Part shown: positions 1 through 8,554 of the stretch, piece by piece
How positions within the stretch are numbered: the stretch's first letter is position 1
How the letters are laid out: each line of letters opens with the position of its first letter
Program-made: the position numbers and the translations under genes
The notes under the pieces: generated by a model
What the model was told of the DNA's origin: nothing
The model's database searches: none
What the model saw: the letters and a program-made list of their open reading frames with translations, nothing else
Assembly (NCBI GenBank): GCA_964437425.1
Contig: CAYTGO010000024.1
Location: 1-42,861 of the forward strand
Source of the DNA: Scalindua sp964437425
Lineage (GTDB): Bacteria; Planctomycetota; Brocadiia; Brocadiales; Scalinduaceae
Direction of reading: 5' to 3'
DNA length: 42,861 nucleotides

Positions 1-2
1 CA

Positions 3-95
3 AAGAAACCGCTTATCGATATATTGAGTGTACTATCAAAGGAGAACATGATAGCAGATAAAACATTTACTCAAAAACTGAGAAGGATGGTGTAG
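3..95 (+). CDS. possible C-terminal end of a truncated gene
   Basis: The frame beginning at base 3 is open from the window edge for 30 codons and stops at TAG 93-95. It ends in a basic, helical-looking tail (LSKENMIADKTFTQKLRRMV). A second frame is open only to about base 61. I do not recognise a family. The fragment lies immediately before the first block of dispersed repeat. It may be chance open frame. Confidence 0.25.
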   Translation, partial: KKPLIDILSVLSKENMIADKTFTQKLRRMV

Positions 96-115
96 TTAAA
101 GCAGAAAAGTTTAAA

Positions 116-240
116 GTGAACTAAAGTTTGAAGTGCCTAAAGTTATGGTGGTCAAAAGAATAATATTGAGCTTTGACATTTGGATTTGATCAGTCATTAA
201 CTTTAGCCACTTTAGTTCACTTTAAACTTTAGCTCACTTA
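116..240 (+). repeat. dispersed intergenic repeat, CACTTTAG-type, full-length copy
   Basis: This is one of the most complete copies of the family that fills spacers across the window. It runs from GTGAACTAAAGTTTGAAGTG through CTAAAGTTATGGTGGTCAA and TTTGGATTTGATCAGTCATT to GCTCACTTATTTATACTT. Its ends are near-mirror images: CTAAAGTTTAAAGT-type words at the left and CTTTAGTTCACTTTAAA-type words at the right, so the whole can fold on itself. Related blocks are near 790, 1033, 2056, 6930, 9311, 11530, 17880, 25160, 25905, 27366, 28379, 28585 and 33522. Confidence 0.85.
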
Positions 241-273
241 TTTATACTTAGCGCCTCTGTGGTGAATAAACCT

Positions 274-741
274 ATGAATAAAAAATATCTGTTTTATATA
301 ATGATAATGGTTGGGATATTAAGCATCTCCGCGTGTACAAGGGATATTGTGGAAGATGCTGCCTCTCCTGAAGAGAGTGCCATAGAGTTGGCAAAGACGT
401 GTATTGTCGTTGATGAGGAAGCCACCGGTCTTAAAATGAATGCGCAGGAAGCTATCACGTTATGGGAAAAGGAGCCGGAATTCACCCCGGTAGGTTGGGA
501 AGCGATAGACGTGGACGAATCAGTATATTTTGTTACGTTTCACTATAGAGTAAATGAGATAAAACAGTTATGGGCGTTTCATGTTACCCTGAAAGATGGT
601 ACTGTTGAGAAGATAGAACTGGGCGAGGACGGGCTGGAAGGTAATCGTTACATGTCCAGAATTATCAGCACATCCTCATATCCAAAGGAAAAACTGGCAG
701 CGAAAGTGAGAGAAGTCCTTAAAAAACTGGTATTTCAGTGA
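274..741 (+). CDS. putative lipoprotein, unknown function
   Basis: About 155 residues. The N-terminus is a short basic segment, a hydrophobic stretch and a lipobox (ISAC, cysteine near residue 21), so it should be a lipid-anchored envelope protein. The ATG at 274 is preferred over the GTG at 259 because it gives a standard lipoprotein signal, and the bases around 259 belong to a repeat-type sequence (GCGCCTCTGTGGTGAATAA). The mature part is acidic and mixed alpha/beta, with a helical C-terminus. I recognise no domain. It is monocistronic and flanked by repeat blocks on both sides. No Shine-Dalgarno sequence is obvious. Confidence 0.65.
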   Translation: MNKKYLFYIMIMVGILSISACTRDIVEDAASPEESAIELAKTCIVVDEEATGLKMNAQEAITLWEKEPEFTPVGWEAIDVDESVYFVTFHYRVNEIKQLWAFHVTLKDGTVEKIELGEDGLEGNRYMSRIISTSSYPKEKLAAKVREVLKKLVFQ

Positions 742-1146
742 TAGGAATTGGTCATTCGTCAGTAGTCATTAGTGCTTGGGGAGAAAAGTGACTAAAGTGA
801 GCTAAAGTTTAAAGTGCCTAAAGTTATGGTGGTCAAAGGAATAATATTTAACTTTGACATTGTTGTTTGTTAATTCTTTGATCCCTTAATCTGTATTTAT
901 CTGTGAAAATCCGTGGCTAAAATTCTCTGTTTTTTTCCTGAGTTTCCCGACTGAGTCGGATCTAGAGCTATCTAACAGGGTCGCCCCAGGAGACCTGCTT
1001 TCATTTACTCATTTGATCTTTAAACATTGATTTGGCATTTGAGCTTTGGTATTTGGATTTGATCAGTCATTAACTTTAGCTCACTTATTTATACTTCCTG
1101 TCCTTTGTCGCCTCGTAACCCGCAACTCGTACCTCGCACCTCGCAA
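742..1146. repeat. gene-free spacer made of dispersed repeats
   Basis: The spacer holds a CACTTTAG-family block (about 790-870), an 'ATCCGTGGCTAAAATTC' word (909-925), the hairpin CCCGACTGAGTCGG (946-959) with the following TCTAGAGCTATCTAACAGGG, and a second CACTTTAG-type block (1033-1096). It ends in GTAACCCGCAACTCG-type words before the globin stop. The stretch from about 927 to 1096 recurs in inverted orientation at about 28374-28579. No gene is visible. Confidence 0.8.
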
Positions 1147-1554
1147 TCAGTTCCTGGCAGCACTTTTCATGGTGTCTGACAAAAGTTTATATGCTTCAGC
1201 CCAGGCATCCTTGACGTCTGGTGTAAAGTCTTTACCTAAGCCCTGCTCTAAAGTCCAGAGAAGCGCTTCTCCGACAGTTTCATAATATTCATCCTTCACA
1301 CCGTACCCAACATGGCGTCTCCCCAAATCCTGAATTGTTGGTACTATTGTGTCAAGCCTATCCAGGCCTGTAACCGCATAATCTAACATCTGCATAAGCA
1401 TCTTACCTTGAGTCTCTATATCTCCCTTAAAAAGTGATCTCAACGAGGGAGCCAACTCAAAAAGACGATTGTAAAACAGCTTTGCGGCTTCTTCAGAAAT
1501 AGGACGTACTTTATCAAAGGTATCTTGAACTAATCTTATTTGGTCGACTTTCAT
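1147..1554 (-). CDS. single-domain bacterial globin (haemoglobin-like protein)
   Basis: 135 residues when started at the ATG at 1554, which has a GGAG about nine bases upstream. Upstream in-frame codons to 1650 look like untranslated leader. The protein matches the single-domain globins related to Vitreoscilla haemoglobin and the flavohaemoglobin head. It has the N-terminal helix MKVDQIRLVQDTF, the CD-corner Phe in SLFKGD, Gln at the distal E7-like position (ETQGKML) and the proximal His in RRHVGYGV. The end motif is DAWAEAYKLLS. No FAD/NAD reductase domain follows, so it is not a full flavohaemoglobin. Probable roles are O2 or NO binding or detoxification in the cytoplasm. It stands alone between repeats. 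Confidence 0.9.
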   Translation of the reverse strand: MKVDQIRLVQDTFDKVRPISEEAAKLFYNRLFELAPSLRSLFKGDIETQGKMLMQMLDYAVTGLDRLDTIVPTIQDLGRRHVGYGVKDEYYETVGEALLWTLEQGLGKDFTPDVKDAWAEAYKLLSDTMKSAARN

Positions 1555-1767
1555 CGTATTTCTCCAGATAGTATTTACAAGTATTCTTCTCTCTTCTATA
1601 TATAACAATCCCTGCATTCTGACGGTTCCTGTTTTAATCTCTTCCGGCATAGTCGGATGATATAAAAAATTACTTATCTCTATTGAACATTACACTCAGA
1701 ATCGTATAATACAGCGAGACACAAAGGTAAATTATAAAATGTATTGGACCATGTGGAGGAGTAGAAA

Positions 1768-1977
1768 ATGTTTTTAAAACATAAAACTAACGATGATCTG
1801 GTTGAGATCCTAACTTTAAAGGAACTGTTTGATCCTTGTCAAAGCGGAGTAGTGGGCCGTTATCAACAAGGGGAAGAGGTGCAGGATCCGGAGAAAGTAG
1901 AAAAAGCAGAACTGCTTTTTCCTTCCGGTGAGGCACTGCCCAAATGCTGGACAGATCCGCATTACAAAGATGGCTGA
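1768..1977 (+). CDS. small conserved protein of unknown function
   Basis: 69 residues, preceded by a strong ribosome site (GGAGGAG, 1755-1761) seven bases before the ATG. The sequence is acidic, with LFDPCQSGVVGRYQQGEE in the middle and LFPSGEALPKCWTDPHY near the end. The pattern LxELFDPxxxxxxGRxxxGEExQ...FPSGExLPxCWxDPHY is one I associate with short conserved hypothetical proteins, but I cannot name a function. The invariant-looking Cys and His near the C-terminus could bind metal, which is inference. It is divergent from the globin gene, with about 210 bp between their starts. Confidence 0.65.
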   Translation: MFLKHKTNDDLVEILTLKELFDPCQSGVVGRYQQGEEVQDPEKVEKAELLFPSGEALPKCWTDPHYKDG

Positions 1978-2312
1978 CAATGCAGTGATTGTTACGTGTC
2001 AACAGTGCTTGGGAAGAATAGTGACTACCTGTCCGCCAGTCTGTTAGGCGGGAAGTGAGCTAAAGTTTAAAGTGCCTAAAGTTATGGTGGTCAAAGGAAT
2101 AATATTGAGCTTTGATATTTGTTATTAATCCTTACTATCCTGTTATCCTGTCTAATTCTTTCTCTGTTTTTTCCTCTGCGTACTTCCTGTCCTCGGCGCT
2201 GTTTGTCCGGGGAGCGCCTCTGCGTTGAGATGTTTTTTCATTAGTATCAATTTGTGTCTGTTATTTGGACTTTTTAATTTTTATTATGACTCGGTCAGAT
2301 TAGGAATAGAAT
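1978..2312. repeat. spacer with three repeat modules
   Basis: Upstream of icd lie a CCGCC/GGCGG hairpin module (about 2028-2052), a CACTTTAG-family block (about 2056-2120) and a GTCCTCGGCG...GTCCGGGGAG box (about 2188-2215) followed by GCGCCTCTGCGTT. The same three modules recur at other gaps. The last 60 bases before icd are AT-rich and could hold its promoter, but no convincing -35/-10 pair stands out. Confidence 0.7.
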
Positions 2313-4553
2313 ATGTCAGAACAAGAACCGCAACCGGATATTATTTATACCATTACAGATGAAGCGCCTGCACTGGCAACCGCTTCCTTTCTTCCCGTCG
2401 TAAAACATTTCGCAAAAGCCGCAGGAGTTACAATCGGTACCAGGGATATTTCACTGGCCGGCCGTATTATTGCTAATTTTCCTGACGATCTGACTGCTGA
2501 GCAGAGGCAGCCTGATGCCCTGGCTGAGTTAGGTGAGCTTGTTAAATATCCTTTTGCCAATGTAATCAAACTACCAAATATCAGCGCTTCCGTACCGCAG
2601 CTCAAAGCTGCTATCTCTGAATTGCAGGGGCAGGGGTATGACATACCGGATTATCCCGAAGCTCCTCAGACAGAAGCGCAGAAAGATATTCAGGCAAGAT
2701 ATAAAACTGTTTTGGGAAGTGCGGTAAACCCTGTTTTGAGAGATGGTAATTCAGACCGCAGGCCACCGGCAGCGGTGAAAGAGTACGCCAAAAAACATCC
2801 GCACAAGATGGGTAAGTGGGATCCGGATTCAAAAACTCACGTGTCCCATATGGACGATGGAGACTTCTTCTCCAACGAAAGCTCTGTTACTATCTCAGGT
2901 CCGTCTGTGGGCCGTGCTAAAATTGAGTTTTTTAATCAAGACTTGCAACTCACTGTTCTGAAAGACAACCTGTCACTGCAGGAAGGGGAAATTGTTGATG
3001 CAACGTTTATGAGCCGGAAGGACTTGCGCAAGTTCCTTGCTGAACAGATTGAAGATGCGAAGGAGAAGGGCGTCTTGTTCTCTCTGCACCTGAAAGCTAC
3101 AATGATGAAGGTCTCTGATCCGATTATCTTTGGTCAGGCGGTTGAAGTGTTCTTTGCGGATCTGTTTGATAAACACGCGGCACTCTTTAAAGAATTGGGT
3201 GTTAACCCTGACAATGGTCTGGGTGATGTGTATGCCAGGATACAGAGTCTGCCGGAAGAGCAGAGAGAAGAGATTGAATCCGATATACAGGCCTGTCTTG
3301 AAGTCCAGGCTGATCTTTATATGGTAAATTCAGATAAGGGTATAACGAATCTGCATGTTCCGAGTAACGTAATTATTGACGCATCTCTGCCTCCGATAAT
3401 TCGTGATGGCGGAAAAGCGTGGGGGCCGGATGGGAATGCACACGATGTCAAAGCTGTAATTCCCGATACCAGCTATGCCGGTATCTATGATGAAACAGTA
3501 AAATTCTGTATTGAAAACGGTGCGTTTGATCCTGCGGCAATGGGCAGTGTAGCCAATGTCGGTCTTATGGCGGGAAAAGCTGAAGAGTACGGCTCCCATG
3601 ATCAAACTTTTAAAGTGCCAGAAGATGGGACAATCCGTGTCGTCGATGAGGAGGGTGTAACAATTCATGAACATAGCGTAGAAGAGGGTGATATCTGGCG
3701 TATGTGCCGGGTGAAGGATGCACCGGTCAAGAACTGGGTTGAACTGGCGGTTGAGAGGGCTAAAGCAACCGGCTCACCTGTTGTCTTCTGGTTAGACAAG
3801 GAGAGAGCGCATGATGCTCAACTTATTGATAAGGTAAATCGTTACCTGGGCAATCTTGATCCGGACGCTAATCTGAATATTAAAATTTTGTCCCCGGTTG
3901 ACGCCATACGCTTTACGCTACAGCGTGTGAAAGAGGGAGAGGATACGATTTCAGTTACAGGAAATGTTTTGCGTGATTACCTGACCGATCTGTTCCCCAT
4001 TCTTGAGCTTAACACCAGTGCTAAAATGCTCTCAATCGTCGGGCTGCTGAACGGCGGCGGTCTGTTCGAAACAGGAGCGGGGGGCTCTGCACCCAAACAT
4101 GTTCAACAGTTCGTAGAAGAGGGGCACTTGCGGTGGGATTCCCTTGGCGAGTTTGCGGCCATTGCCGCGTCATTGCAGTACCTCAGCACTGTACGCGAAA
4201 ATGTGAAAGCAGGTATTGTCGCCAAGGCGTTGGACCAGGCAACGGCAACGCTCCTGGACAAAAACCAGTCACCATCAAGCAGGGTGAATGAGTTGGACAG
4301 CAGGGGAAGCCAGTTCTATCTCACGCTATACTGGGCACAGGCACTGGCAGAACAGGAAGAAAATCCTGAACTCCGGGAATACTTTACTCCGCTTGCAAAA
4401 GCACTGGCCTCAGGAGAAGAGCAGATCATAAAAGAGCTGAATGACGAACAGGGACAAGAGGTTGATCTGGGCGGATACTACCATCCCGACCCCGAGAAAG
4501 TAACAACCGCCACACGTCCAAGCCCTACACTAAATGCTGCAATTCAATCGTAA
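2313..4553 (+). CDS. icd: isocitrate dehydrogenase (NADP+), monomeric type
   Basis: 746 residues, the normal size of the monomeric NADP-dependent enzyme, which is unrelated in length to the 400-residue dimeric form. The sequence aligns from end to end with that family: start DIIYTITDEAPALATASFLP, then KVYPFANVIKLPNISAS-type substrate segment, DPDSKTHVSHMDDGDFFSNE, and the C-terminal QYLSTVRENVKAGIVAKALDQ region and DLGGYYHPD. It converts isocitrate to 2-oxoglutarate plus CO2 with formation of NADPH in the cytoplasm. AGGA lies shortly upstream of the ATG. It is not in an operon. A fragment like its last 35 bases recurs near 17571-17619. Confidence 0.97.
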   Translation: MSEQEPQPDIIYTITDEAPALATASFLPVVKHFAKAAGVTIGTRDISLAGRIIANFPDDLTAEQRQPDALAELGELVKYPFANVIKLPNISASVPQLKAAISELQGQGYDIPDYPEAPQTEAQKDIQARYKTVLGSAVNPVLRDGNSDRRPPAAVKEYAKKHPHKMGKWDPDSKTHVSHMDDGDFFSNESSVTISGPSVGRAKIEFFNQDLQLTVLKDNLSLQEGEIVDATFMSRKDLRKFLAEQIEDAKEKGVLFSLHLKATMMKVSDPIIFGQAVEVFFADLFDKHAALFKELGVNPDNGLGDVYARIQSLPEEQREEIESDIQACLEVQADLYMVNSDKGITNLHVPSNVIIDASLPPIIRDGGKAWGPDGNAHDVKAVIPDTSYAGIYDETVKFCIENGAFDPAAMGSVANVGLMAGKAEEYGSHDQTFKVPEDGTIRVVDEEGVTIHEHSVEEGDIWRMCRVKDAPVKNWVELAVERAKATGSPVVFWLDKERAHDAQLIDKVNRYLGNLDPDANLNIKILSPVDAIRFTLQRVKEGEDTISVTGNVLRDYLTDLFPILELNTSAKMLSIVGLLNGGGLFETGAGGSAPKHVQQFVEEGHLRWDSLGEFAAIAASLQYLSTVRENVKAGIVAKALDQATATLLDKNQSPSSRVNELDSRGSQFYLTLYWAQALAEQEENPELREYFTPLAKALASGEEQIIKELNDEQGQEVDLGGYYHPDPEKVTTATRPSPTLNAAIQS

Positions 4554-4648
4554 TTAGTCATCTGTCATTCTTTTGTACTTTTGATTTTGGATTTCATTGG
4601 GATTTGTTTGTTATTTGAATTTTATTATTTGATACTTGTATTTTTCTA

Positions 4649-4666
4649 TATGCACGATCGTGCATA
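4649..4666. promoter_or_regulatory. 18-bp perfect palindrome, possible operator
   Basis: TATGCACGATCGTGCATA reads the same on both strands. Close variants lie at 9085-9102 and 17703-17720, each followed downstream by the TACC/TTGAC module. A perfect 18-bp dyad with a roughly one-turn repeat is typical of a dimeric repressor site. Which protein binds is unknown. It could instead be a transposition or recombination remnant. Confidence 0.5.
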
Positions 4667-4848
4667 CTTTTGTTTCTCCCAGCTTTTTCCCTTTGTCTTT
4701 CACATCAGTGTCTATCCGTGAAGATCCGTGGTTAAATGTCTTTTCACTTCAACATTCCTTGTTCGATATTCTCATTTCCTTTGTCTTTTGCCTCTTTTTT
4801 TAAAACACGCATCCTGTAACCCGCCAATCCATTGCCCAGTACAAAACA

Positions 4849-4882
4849 TACCCGTTCTATACCGATTCTTACCCTGTTGACG
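4849..4882 (+). promoter_or_regulatory. TACC-triad / TTGAC module, copy 1
   Basis: TACC begins at 4849, 4860 and 4870, and TTGACG begins at 4877. The same spacing (N7, N6, N3) occurs in three other places. TTGAC resembles a sigma-70 -35 box. Sixteen bases further is TAATCA, a weak -10 candidate. The three TACC words lie on one DNA face, as expected for an activator or UP-like site. It is about 200 bases from the start of the propeller protein gene. Confidence 0.5.
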
Positions 4883-4931
4883 GTTTTGTAATATTTTGTA
4901 ATCATTATTGTCAATGAGAGGGAGAGGGATA

Positions 4932-4980
4932 ATGAATATTCCTGAAATCTACAGGGAAGTAGAAATTAGGAAATGTAGCC
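4932..4980 (+). pseudogene. decayed leader and start of an autotransporter-type gene
   Basis: The run GAAATCTACAGGGAAGTAG followed by AAATTAGGAAATGTAGCC matches the leader/start junction of the two passenger-protein genes (AATCTACATGGAGGTAGAG before 9493; TTTACAAGGAGGTAGAG then ATGAAAAAATGTAGC at 11931). Here the ribosome site is mutated and the ATG is lost. It suggests that a third copy of this gene start was cut and replaced by the propeller gene. Confidence 0.5.
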
Positions 4981-5071
4981 TTACTGGTGGAGAGGATTCA
5001 GGGGAACATCTTCTTGTCCTCGGCGCTGTTTGTCCGGGGAGCAGTAAGGCTATTTTTATTTTATTTATTTT
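4976..5071 (+). terminator. terminator-like stem-loop in the leader of the propeller gene
   Basis: TAGCCTTACTG (4976-4986) pairs perfectly with CAGTAAGGCTA (5042-5052) and is followed directly by a U-rich run (5053-5071). The 55-base loop includes the CCTCGG...CCGGGG box, which can form its own hairpin. The structure ends only a few bases before the ribosome site (AAGGAG) of the gene at 5087. It could terminate transcription early and so attenuate the gene. Confidence 0.5.
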
Positions 5072-5086
5072 AGAAAGGAGAGTGAC

Positions 5087-6301
5087 ATGAAGTATTGCAA
5101 TTATGTGTTGATAGCAATTTTCACTTTTGTATTGTCGGCTTTTTCAGTAACTTTCTCTGCCGGTGATGCTCAGGCAGGGTGGACAATCAAGACCATTGAC
5201 GGCGGCTCCGGTACAGATGTGGGACTGTACTCGTCTCTCAAGGTAACGTATCTGGGCAGGGTGGACATCAGTTATTGGGATTATACCAACAGAAGCCTCA
5301 AGTATGCGACAAACAGGCAAGGCCGCGGCTGGAATATTTCCACAGTGGACGATAGTGATATTACGGGGATGTACACATCATTGGCATTGAGTCCAAAAAG
5401 TTCTAAGGGTAATAATAGAAAGCGGAGAAGAACGCAAGTAAGGCACATCAGCTATTTTGATTATGATAGTGGAAAGCTCATGTACGCAGCGGCAAGGAAA
5501 ACCAGTCGTCGTGATTATGTAAATTTTAAAGATAAAAATAAATTCACTGTAGACGATGGTAATCGCGGTAGCGACAGCGTTGGATGGTACTCTTCTATCT
5601 CAACAGCGGCGGACATTCTGCCTCATATCGCTTATTACGACCATACCAATGAGAACCTTAAGTATGCGCACTCTTATGCTAATAGAAGATTGGGATTTAT
5701 AACTGAAACAGTAGATGGAGATAGTGAGACAGATGTTGGAAGTCACTGTTCCATTATCAACGTGGACGCCAACGGAGGTTGCTATATCAGCTATCGTGAC
5801 AACACCAACAATATGCTTAAGTGCGCGACAAATGTTAATGGTGACTGGACTTCTGAGGATGTAGCCTCAGATGGAGAAGATAACTCAATTACCAAAGATT
5901 CTAATGGGAACATCCACATCGCCTATTATCATCTCACCGACGGTACCCTCATGTACGCGACAAACAAATCCGGTTCATGGGTAACCAGTTTGGTAGACGA
6001 TACGAGGAAAGGTATGGATAGTAGAGCTGTCTGCGGAAGATACAATTCCATAGCTGTGGATGATTCCGGCTACGTGCACATCAGCTATTTTGATGCTTCT
6101 ACTGATAGTGATGACAATGACCTGAAGTACGCGACAAACAAATCAGGTTCATGGGTAGTAACCACCCTGGACAGCGAGGGTATAGTGGGAATGTACACCT
6201 CCCTGGCATTAAACATAGGAAATGTAAATAGAAGAGGGAAAATCTTTATCAGCTACTATGACATGACAAACGGGGCCCTCAAACTGGCAACGTTTAAGTA
6301 A
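5087..6301 (+). CDS. exported protein with about seven propeller-like repeats
   Basis: 404 residues. A Sec signal peptide ends around AQA/G at residues 29-31. The rest is a repeat array whose units carry the strand motif (H/V)I(S/A)Y(Y/F/W)D, then TNxxLKYATN, GSW and VDD, with GMYTSLAL between units. I count seven ISY/IAY strands (ISYWD, ISYFD, IAYYD, ISYRD, IAYYH, ISYFD, ISYYD), so a seven-bladed beta-propeller is likely. Families of this kind are secreted or cell-surface proteins; the ligand is unknown. A strong AAGGAG lies nine bases before the ATG. It is monocistronic, under a TACC/TTGAC module and a possible attenuator. Confidence 0.75.
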   Translation: MKYCNYVLIAIFTFVLSAFSVTFSAGDAQAGWTIKTIDGGSGTDVGLYSSLKVTYLGRVDISYWDYTNRSLKYATNRQGRGWNISTVDDSDITGMYTSLALSPKSSKGNNRKRRRTQVRHISYFDYDSGKLMYAAARKTSRRDYVNFKDKNKFTVDDGNRGSDSVGWYSSISTAADILPHIAYYDHTNENLKYAHSYANRRLGFITETVDGDSETDVGSHCSIINVDANGGCYISYRDNTNNMLKCATNVNGDWTSEDVASDGEDNSITKDSNGNIHIAYYHLTDGTLMYATNKSGSWVTSLVDDTRKGMDSRAVCGRYNSIAVDDSGYVHISYFDASTDSDDNDLKYATNKSGSWVVTTLDSEGIVGMYTSLALNIGNVNRRGKIFISYYDMTNGALKLATFK

Positions 6302-6377
6302 GAAATTGAATACTGAATATTGAAGATTGAAGAATAACAGTGCCTAAAGATCAAAGTGACTAAAGTGAACTAAAGTT

Positions 6378-6836
6378 ATGGAGAACAAAGAATTTTCTAG
6401 GGAACTGGAAAAGAGACGCAACTACTTAAATCCAAATTACAAGGTTCAAAGTTCAAATGAAATCCAAAGCTCAAATGACAAAGTATATGATTTGGAAGAG
6501 AGAACCGCTTTATACGGAGAAGAGATAATTAAATTTGTAAGATCCATTGAAAAAGATGTAGTAAATCGCTCATTAATAAGTCAGGTAGTAAGATCAGCTA
6601 CAAGTATTGGGGCAAACTATGCAGAGGCAGATGGAGCTGAATCAAAGAAGGACTTTAGACACAAAATAGCTCTTTGCAAGAAGGAATCAAAAGAGACAAA
6701 ACATTGGTTAAGGATGATTTCAAAAGCAAATCCATCAAGTAGCGTGGAATGCCGGTGGTTGTGGCAAGAGGCGCAAGAGTTAACATTGATTTTTTCATCA
6801 ATCCTTGTGTCTAAGAAGAAGTCGTCTACTGCTTAG
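6378..6836 (+). CDS. four-helix-bundle protein (23S rRNA intervening-sequence protein family)
   Basis: 152 residues. Residues about 35-145 match the S23/four-helix-bundle family, with ALYGEEIIKFVRSI, the signature RSATSIGANYAEADGAESKKDF and the KKESKETKHWLRM helix. The family includes proteins encoded inside 23S rRNA insertions and free-standing copies; nucleic-acid binding is likely, and the exact role is not known. The start codon lies inside the CACTTTAG repeat (GAACTAAAGTTATGG), and residues about 14-33 (NPNYKVQSSNEIQSSND) look encoded by another repeat module. There is no Shine-Dalgarno site. The N-terminal extension therefore seems borrowed from repeat DNA. Confidence 0.8.
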   Translation: MENKEFSRELEKRRNYLNPNYKVQSSNEIQSSNDKVYDLEERTALYGEEIIKFVRSIEKDVVNRSLISQVVRSATSIGANYAEADGAESKKDFRHKIALCKKESKETKHWLRMISKANPSSSVECRWLWQEAQELTLIFSSILVSKKKSSTA

Positions 6837-7048
6837 GTCTTTTGCACATCAGTCATTGATTTGGCATTCAATGCATTTTGTCATTAGACATTCTTTTGTG
6901 GTTTTGATCTTGGATTTCAATGGGATTTTGAGCTTTGATATTTGGATTTGATCAGTCATTAGCTTCCCGCCTAACAAACTGGCGGACAGGTAGTCACCTT
7001 GATCTTTAGGCACTTTAAAATGTCAATTTTATAAAGGAGGTAAACAGA
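6837..7048. repeat. repeat spacer before the 452-residue exported protein
   Basis: It contains TTGGATTTCAATGGGATTTT, GAGCTTTGATATTTGGATTT and GATCAGTCATTAGC words, then an inverted CCCGCC/GGCGG hairpin module (about 6966-6990). A final CTTTAGGCACTTTAAAA word comes just before the gene's ribosome site. Confidence 0.7.
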
Positions 7049-8407
7049 ATGCGTATCATGAAAACCATTGTTTCAGCAGTCTCAATATTATGCCTGTCGG
7101 TTGCACTTTCGGCGGGCCTGTCTGGCATATGCTCATCCAGCGCCTATGCAGTCCCGGTGTTGGTGGACGAAGACTTTAGTGGATTCTCCGCATGGGATTC
7201 CAACCCTGGCAACGATTTTAAATTGGTTTCTACTGCCAAATTTGATGCCACTTCCTGGAATCAATTCGGTGCTGACACAACGATCAATGGCGTGGACTAC
7301 TCTGCAGGCGCTGACAAGCCATGGACCTGGTCGATGGGAACCAGCAATGCAGTGAGGTTGAAGGATCAGGCCAGATATTTTATTGCAGACAATCATTTCG
7401 CTGATAACTGGCTGATGATTGGAACCGGTGCTTCCGGAAACGTTGTGGAACTGCATTCGAACACTCAGGTTAAGTTGACCTTTACGCCTACTGAAACCGG
7501 CGAATATGTGATTTCATTCAATTATAATCCGTCTCTCGAACCTGTGTATCGTTTTAATGATGATGGTTCACAGAATACACAACCGCCTGCTCTATTCACT
7601 ACAGAAGTATACACAGTAAAGATGGAGACTGGTGGTGTAACTACCACGCTCAAGAGCATTAAACCCCAGGATCTGTTTCAATCCTCAGCTGATTATTCGG
7701 TGTTTTATGATACTGATACTTCCATGAAGCACAGATGGTACATTAGCACCGGAACAGGATCCAGATTTAAGCAATTTACGCAGACAGTCGCACTGACAGC
7801 CGGTGTCCCGGTAACATTGACTTTCGATGCTGTCAATTTGCCCGAAAAGGATAGTTCCTCTGATACGTCCCCAAATGGTTATTGGATTGGCTCAGAGTTT
7901 ATAATCAACAATATAATGGTTGGGCCGACAGCCGGGGCCACAGCATTTGCAGATACAGACTACGAAGATGCCAATAAAATCTATGCCCCCTTAAACACTG
8001 CCGTTTATGCGGTGAGCACCGGTGAATTACCGTTCAGTGTATCTGCTACAAAGTATAAGATACAGCCGTCAGATGAGGGGGGGGTCTTAGCCGGCACCCT
8101 GGTCGAAATGGATACTACCGAGAAGTATAACCAAATGAAGGAGCTGAACAAAAGGCTGACTGATTTACTTGCGACTTTACCCGCGCATAAAGCGGAAGAT
8201 GAGTACGAGAAGATAAAAGCTGGCAACGGTTTCATAAGTGATTATCTCGATTCTGAAGGACTTTACACTGAAAGAGTTACTGAAATAGATAATACTATGA
8301 ACAGGAATTTTGGCAGGATTGTGTGGATTTTACATGAAAATTTCCTTGATAGCTTGTATAGCTGGGATGCTCTGGACTTTGTCGGCAGCAGCTCTGGTAA
8401 ACCATAA
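7049..8407 (+). CDS. large exported protein of unknown function
   Basis: 452 residues, with an excellent AAGGAGG about nine bases before the ATG at 7049. A Sec signal peptide has its cleavage near SAYA/V (residue 34). The mature N-terminus has a jelly-roll-like pattern: VDEDFSGFSAWDS, then FTPTETGEYVISFNYNPS, typical of carbohydrate-binding or fibronectin-like beta sandwiches. The last 130 residues are helical, with a MKELNKRLTDLLATLPAHK segment. No membrane anchor or C-terminal sorting motif is visible. I do not recognise a named family. It is followed by a good terminator, so it is a single-gene unit. Confidence 0.7.
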   Translation: MRIMKTIVSAVSILCLSVALSAGLSGICSSSAYAVPVLVDEDFSGFSAWDSNPGNDFKLVSTAKFDATSWNQFGADTTINGVDYSAGADKPWTWSMGTSNAVRLKDQARYFIADNHFADNWLMIGTGASGNVVELHSNTQVKLTFTPTETGEYVISFNYNPSLEPVYRFNDDGSQNTQPPALFTTEVYTVKMETGGVTTTLKSIKPQDLFQSSADYSVFYDTDTSMKHRWYISTGTGSRFKQFTQTVALTAGVPVTLTFDAVNLPEKDSSSDTSPNGYWIGSEFIINNIMVGPTAGATAFADTDYEDANKIYAPLNTAVYAVSTGELPFSVSATKYKIQPSDEGGVLAGTLVEMDTTEKYNQMKELNKRLTDLLATLPAHKAEDEYEKIKAGNGFISDYLDSEGLYTERVTEIDNTMNRNFGRIVWILHENFLDSLYSWDALDFVGSSSGKP

Positions 8408-8453
8408 TATCCGGTTTCCGGAAAGTTAGTTTGTAAGTTGTATCTTATATTAC

Positions 8454-8501
8454 AGGCGGGTTCCCACAGCCATTCCGGTGGGGGGACCTGCCTTCTGTTT
8501 T
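8454..8501 (+). terminator. Rho-independent terminator after the exported-protein gene
   Basis: AGGCGGGTTCCCAC (from 8454) pairs with GTGGGGGGACCTGCCT (to 8493), leaving a loop near AGCCATTCCG. The T-rich stretch TCTGTTTTG follows. It begins 47 bases after the stop at 8407. Confidence 0.75.
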
Positions 8502-8554
8502 GTGTTGACAAGGAGAGGTAATTAACAATTATGAATGATCAATTATGAATTCCT

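Larger units (their letters stand above)
4554..5086. other. regulatory and repeat-rich spacer upstream of the propeller protein
   Basis: No credible gene. An open frame at 4908-5090 runs through a repeat box and a decayed leader, so it is discounted. In order the spacer holds: a TGGATTTCATTGGGATTT word; the palindrome at 4649-4666; ATCCGTGG and CCTTGTTCGATATTC words; an ACACGC...CTGTAACCCGC box; the TACC/TTGAC module (4849-4882); a decayed copy of the autotransporter leader (about 4932-4980); and a stem-loop with a U-rich tail (4976-5071). Confidence 0.7.

Noticed and set aside
1046..1285. Open frame running through repeat DNA into the globin gene
   Set aside because: It begins in a dispersed repeat and continues antisense to a convincing globin gene.
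4908..5090. Open frame of 60 codons before the propeller gene
   Set aside because: It crosses a decayed leader, a GTCCTCGGCG box found in three other spacers and a terminator-like stem, so it is not a gene.
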